Assembly: GCF_963676685.1 (NCBI RefSeq)
Contig: NC_092350.1
Location: 62,551,674 to 62,615,673 of the forward strand
Source: Mytilus edulis
Lineage: Eukaryota > Mollusca > Bivalvia > Mytilida > Mytilidae
DNA: 64,000 nucleotides
Reading direction: 5' to 3'
Part shown: piece by piece, positions 61,101-64,000 of the stretch
How positions within the stretch are numbered: the stretch's first letter is position 1
How the letters are laid out: every line of letters starts with the position of its first letter
Notes under the pieces: generated by a model
The model's database searches: none
What the model was told of the DNA's origin: nothing
Seen by the model: only the letters and a program-made list of their open reading frames with translations
Made by a program: the position numbers and the translations under genes

Positions 61101-63989
61101 CAAATTTGGTATAGACCCATTTCTGTTTCAAGTTGTGGGTAAGTTTCTGATTGAATTGAATCAATGAAGTATGGAGTGTTATACTTTATTAGGATAGTTT
61201 AAAGGGGCACTAGCTACGAGATATATAAAAAAACTAAAGTAAGATTTTTTTTGTTCAATAAATAATGAAAGTGAAATAGTGAAATAATAGTTCGCCTTTA
61301 GCAGCTAAAATGGTTCAATTTTGTCAAAGTGAAGAAACATTGATAATTACTCATTCACTTGCAAGTGAATTAGTCGTCCTCATGAAATCTGTATTCATGT
61401 GAACTTCAATTTAACCCCTTGCTAGAGATTGACAACGCATGCATTGTATGTGTACTGGTTATTTAAAGAAAATGAATGTCAACAATGGAAGTGAAACTAC
61501 AGTAAATCATTTGAAAACTGATTCGATCCATATAAAATTGTCTTATACGGTTAAAACAATGCGAAACATATATTTTTAATCTATAAAATAAACTCAAACA
61601 GACCTAGGAAATTCCAATTGCACGTGTTGGTTTAATCTATTCATATCTACATTCATGTTTACATCGCTTATATGGTCATCTGAGGTCAAATCGATAGTTA
61701 ATTAGATGGCGTCTGGACTAAAATACACACGAAACGAACCTACATATTATCTACCCCATGCTCTGTAAACTGTTTATTTTAGACTTTTGGTTGTTTAGAT
61801 AAATGTTTTACACTATTATAAATCAAATATGAGAATTTGAGTCAAATCGGTGACCACAAATTTGACAGCTAGTGCCCCTTTAAAGCAAGGTGATAATATT
61901 TATAAAGGACAATAACACCATTTAATCTGTCTGGAGCTCTAGTAAGTAACAATGCTTTTACTACAAAACACTGATCAAGTTTTAAATTTGGTACCATCAC
62001 TTTTAATGAGTTTTGTCTCCTTACAAATTGGAAAAATTGCTGAATTATTGTTTCTGTTGGTTTTTTTTTGGTCAGGACAACTTTTTACTCTTCTTTAGTT
62101 TTGTCCTTTTGTAACAAAATTTGCAATCTGGGACATCATCTGTGTCTCGTGGTGTCCTGACACATTACCCATTTATTCTATATATATATATATATATTTA
62201 TATTTAAATATAAATGATTCAAATGATGGAGCTATTAGTAATTACATTAAAATGAATAAGATATAGATGTAATTCATTGCTTTATTTAAACAGGTAAGAA
62301 AAATCCATTGAGGAGAAAGAAATTTCATGAGCTAAGTTTGTTCCAGAGAGTTTGGGTATTGAAGAGCTTATGTGACAATGTGGTGGTAAGATTATAAATT
62401 TGTCATAAAGATCTTTAATGGTGTATAAACAAATGTATGAAGTATATAAAGAAGAAGTTCAAGGGTCACCACACTTCAGAATTAATTTGAGTAGGCACTC
62501 CTGCCAAACAGGGTAAAATGAAGACTCAACAGGGAGACTTCAGGGAAAGATCACATTTATACTTTTTAAGAATTACATTTTCCAAGCATCTACACTTTTT
62601 TGTTTATTTTTTATACCTCTGTCTGTCCTTCCGTCAGTCAGTCCGCCGTCCCATGAATATTTTTCGTTGCATTTTTCTCAGGAACTACAATACAAGGATT
62701 TCTGAAATTTTGTTTCAGGGTTTATCTAAGTCAGCTATACCGTGTGATGCGTTTTCAGATTGATCACTTGACAATTTCCTGTTTACCGAACACTTGTATG
62801 ATTTTACACATGATAGCCAAGTTGAAAATTTTCGTCACATTTTTCTCAGGAACTACAATACAAGGATTTCTGAAATTTGGTTTCAGGATTTATATAAGTC
62901 AGCTATACCGTGTAATGCGTTTTCAGATTCATTACTCGACAACTTCCTGTTTACCGAACACTTGCATATTTTTACACTATTAATATTATCCACTTGCGGC
63001 GGGGGTGTCATCAGTGAGCAGTAGCTCGCAGTTTCACTTGTTTCAAAGCATTTTACAAGGCAACTTATTCGCTTGCGAAACATATATCAAATGCCATCTT
63101 AAGCTGGTACCCAACACTTTCACTAAAATTAATTTGGCTCGTTTAATTTTCATAAAATTTTGTCAAAGTATTTACTTTGAGACTTTATTTTGAATATTTT
63201 GAACCAACCGTTTTGTCAGAAAAATTACACTGGTTATATAGCAGTTTGACAAACACTTATTTTGATCATTGAGAAGCTTAATATTCCTTTTACAACACAA
63301 CATAATTAAAGCGTTTAGCTAACTTTACAGAGTTATCTCCCTGTAGTGTTAGGTACCACCTTAATTCCAATTTAAAAATGGGATTACCCTTTGGTCATTT
63401 GAACAGATTGGTAGTCTCTCGTTTATAAGCTGTAGAGGTTCATAACACTTCTTTCATAATCTTTACAAAACTTGTTTTGTTGGTGTTGATCAGAAATGTC
63501 TAAGTATACATCATACACACATACATCTATTTGATGGTTTTTATAAAACAAAAAGATTACAATTTATAATAGGTTTTGATGCTTGTTAATTGAAAAAACT
63601 GAGTTTAGTTTTCAGGTAGGAACAATATTACAATGTATTCATATTAAAACATAAATAATACCATGAATATGTTGGCTGTCATATTTATTCAGGTCAAACT
63701 GTAATGAAATTAAATGACATTCATCATGTTCATATTTTAGGAAAACCAAGAATCCTTAGTAAAAACAATTGAATCTCAATATCCTGATGAACAGAAGGAG
63801 TACAAACTTGGAGAAGATGCAGACGGCAATACATATATTCATTTCCCACAATTCTGTGGAGTGGATGTACGTATCTACCGACAAGCTTACATTCCTGAAC
63901 CAGAATTTGAGGAAACAGAACAGGAAATGGAAGAGGAAATGGTGGAGGAAGAAACAACCAAGTCTGCAAGAAAAAGAAAATCAGTTCAA
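49118..63989 (+). CDS. BRD10: BRD10 (KIAA2026)-like bromodomain protein, 5' part (9 exons, continues past window)
   Basis: Probable nuclear chromatin reader binding acetyl-lysine. Exons: 49118-49475, 51411-51579, 52942-53015, 57611-57822, 58739-58899, 59854-59959, 61093-61138, 62294-62385, 63741-63989 (489 codons, all phases consistent). An acidic N-terminus is followed by a bromodomain (about residues 64-170): SYELQQGLRLLKEL, WHF in place of the WPF shelf, DYYGKIKKPIWL, and NCYRFN with the acetyl-lysine-binding Asn near 150. A basic/charged helix region follows (exon 4), then a DDT/WHIM-like region: LPSIGLLLFLCHYPLNIGEV, FQRVWVLKSLCDN, and LGEDADGNTYIHF followed by VDVRIYRQ. It ends in a Glu-rich stretch and a KRKS basic cluster that may be a nuclear localisation signal. 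The final donor (GTAAAT at 63990) shows that the gene continues. The BRD10 match is by recall of domain order; other DDT/WHIM bromodomain proteins are less likely. Confidence 0.85.
50652..51064. mobile_element. Palindromic MITE in intron 1 of the BRD10-like gene
   Basis: Left arm AGGCCAAATAAAAAAATATA then GGTTCCAGTTAC; right arm GTAACTGGAACCACACATAT then TTTATTTGGCCT. No coding. Confidence 0.7.
51735..52330 (+). repeat. Dispersed repeat (GACAACAACC / TCAGCTGGCCCC family), copy 1
   Basis: Landmarks GTCAAAGCGACAACAACC, CTTCAGCTGGCCCCT, CTTGGGACAGGC and TCTCAACCCTCCC occur in the same order at 52540-52960 and 57975-58460, all in introns of the BRD10-like gene and in the same orientation. Confidence 0.65.
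52540..52930 (+). repeat. Dispersed repeat (GACAACAACC / TCAGCTGGCCCC family), copy 2
   Basis: GTCAAAGAGACAACAACCC, CTTCAGCTGGCCCCT, CTTGGGACAGG and ATCTCAACCCTCTT. It ends just before exon 3 of the BRD10-like gene (52942). Confidence 0.65.
53059..53232. mobile_element. 174-bp palindromic MITE with TTA target site, intron 3 of the BRD10-like gene
   Basis: Ends GGGACGACATCA and TGATGTCGTCCC are exact inverses; inner arms GATAAAAAACTTAATT / AATTAAGTTTTTATC also pair. TTA at 53056-53058 and 53233-53235. Starts 44 bp after exon 3. Confidence 0.8.
54560..56960. repeat. Bivalve repeat split by an inserted tandem-repeat element
   Basis: The outer parts (54560-54952 and 56647-56960) share motifs such as CTTATACACAATGC and AGAGTTATGCCCCTTTACAA, and belong to the family also present at 61925-62175. 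The centre is the element described at 54953-56646. Confidence 0.6.
54953..56646 (+). mobile_element. Element with 500-bp internal tandem units, intron 3 of the BRD10-like gene
   Basis: Starts TTTTAGCTCACCTGGCC and ends CAGGTGAGCGATTCAGG then CTCTTGAGAGCCTCTTG. The marker CTTCTCCTCTGAAACTACTG occurs at 55041, 55541 and 56041, so two near-identical 500-bp units and a partial third lie in tandem. No long reading frame. Confidence 0.75.
57125..57255 (-). mobile_element. tRNA-derived SINE, minus orientation, intron 3 of the BRD10-like gene
   Basis: Reverse-strand copy of the same SINE: GGAAAACTGACAATCCTAG, AAGTGCACCCGCACTAGG and GAGTTTGAACTGACTAG on the plus strand. Confidence 0.55.
57975..58460 (+). 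repeat. Dispersed repeat (GACAACAACC / TCAGCTGGCCCC family), copy 3
   Basis: GTCAAAGAGACAACAATCC, CTTCAGCTGGCCCCT, CTTGGGACAGTC and a tail with TTTACTGACATGGCAGCT, parallel to copy 1. Confidence 0.65.
59430..59666. mobile_element. Palindromic MITE (GTAGGTAAAGGTAATATC family), copy 2
   Basis: Direct counterpart of 28669-28910, sharing TTGGTTGGCTTGCTTGCTAG, TATACTACCCTTCTTTC and AATAATGACTTCAC. In intron 5 of the BRD10-like gene. Confidence 0.7.
59960..60035 (+). repeat. Repeat tail abutting the exon 6 donor of the BRD10-like gene
   Basis: Starting about 12 bp after the donor, the sequence TTTGTGGATAGTTGTCTCAT followed by ACCACATCTTCTTTT matches the tail of the repeat at 23350-23420. Confidence 0.6.
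60248..60466 (+). mobile_element. tRNA-derived SINE, intron 6 of the BRD10-like gene
   Basis: An A-box-like GTGGCTGAGTC and a B-box-like GTGAATTTGAATCC about 55 bp apart are followed by a body and the 3' motif GTGGCGTTAAAC, as in tRNA SINEs of molluscs. The most complete of three copies. Confidence 0.65.
61203..61879. mobile_element. 677-bp MITE with TTAA target site, intron 7 of the BRD10-like gene
   Basis: Ends AGGGGCACTAGCT and AGCTAGTGCCCCT are near-exact inverses (one extra C before AGCT on the right), with TTAA at 61199-61202 and 61880-61883. Fits a piggyBac-type non-autonomous element. Confidence 0.8.
61925..62175. repeat. Copy of the ACACAATGCTTATTACC repeat
   Basis: AACAATGCTTTTACTACAAAACACTGATCAAG and ACATCATCTGTGTCTC-type blocks match the repeat at 54560-54950 and 56647-56960. 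Confidence 0.5.
62625..63010 (+). repeat. Dispersed repeat with an internal duplication of about 167 bp
   Basis: CATTTTTCTCAGGAACTACA, then ACAAGGATTTCTGAAATTT, CAGCTATACCGTGT and CCTGTTTACCGAACACTTG occur twice in order, at about 62671 and 62838. It ends with GCGGCGGGGGTGTCATCAG. Confidence 0.7.
63102..63360. mobile_element. MITE (GGTGGTACC family), copy 2, intron 8 of the BRD10-like gene
   Basis: Begins AGCTGGTACCCAACAC and ends GTTAGGTACCACC, with TTA at 63099-63101 and 63361-63363. Inverse of copy 1. Confidence 0.7.
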
Positions 63990-64000
63990 GTAAATATTAG

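Overview
The window reads as nuclear DNA of a bivalve mollusc, most likely a mussel (Mytilus or a close relative). This is inferred, not searched. Genes have many exons with GT-AG introns, the DNA is AT-rich, and introns and intergenic space are packed with short palindromic transposons, tRNA-type SINEs and dispersed repeats of kinds I associate with Mytilus. No bacterial operons, rRNA or tRNA genes were seen.

Four protein-coding loci are supported by exon chains whose splice phases agree. (1) Minus strand, 19353 to 1376: a complete-looking 14-exon PARP14-like gene of about 1438 codons, with three tandem RRMs, a long KH-like central exon, two macrodomains, a coiled coil and a PARP catalytic domain. 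No WWE domain is visible. (2) Minus strand, 29104 to 26506: the last two exons of a secreted or membrane protein with a WSC domain followed by a PAN/apple-like segment; its 5' part was not found. (3) Minus strand, 48402 to 44096: a complete 4-exon p24 cargo receptor of the TMED1/TMED5 type, 226 residues. (4) Plus strand, 49118 to 63989 and beyond: the first nine coding exons of a bromodomain protein resembling BRD10 (KIAA2026), running off the right edge. Genes 3 and 4 are head to head with 715 bp between their start codons, probably a shared promoter region.

The most notable feature is not a protein gene. A dispersed repeat carries the full consensus of a type I hammerhead self-cleaving ribozyme with a minimal stem III. 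Four of these lie at exactly 355-bp spacing in a tandem array (24501-25752), three with an intact core. A degenerate copy lies just upstream, one intact solo copy sits in an intron of the PARP14-like gene, and an older pair lies near 28.2-28.6 kb. This layout matches ribozyme-bearing retrozyme or Penelope-type repeats whose transcripts would be cut into unit-length RNAs that can circularise.

The rest is a dense record of mobile elements: a decayed hAT transposon inside an older repeat, a 2-kb foldback element with a 9-bp target duplication and CGAAA-type arrays in its arms, several palindromic MITEs with TTA or TTAA target sites, SINEs, and tandem repeat elements in the introns of the BRD10-like gene.
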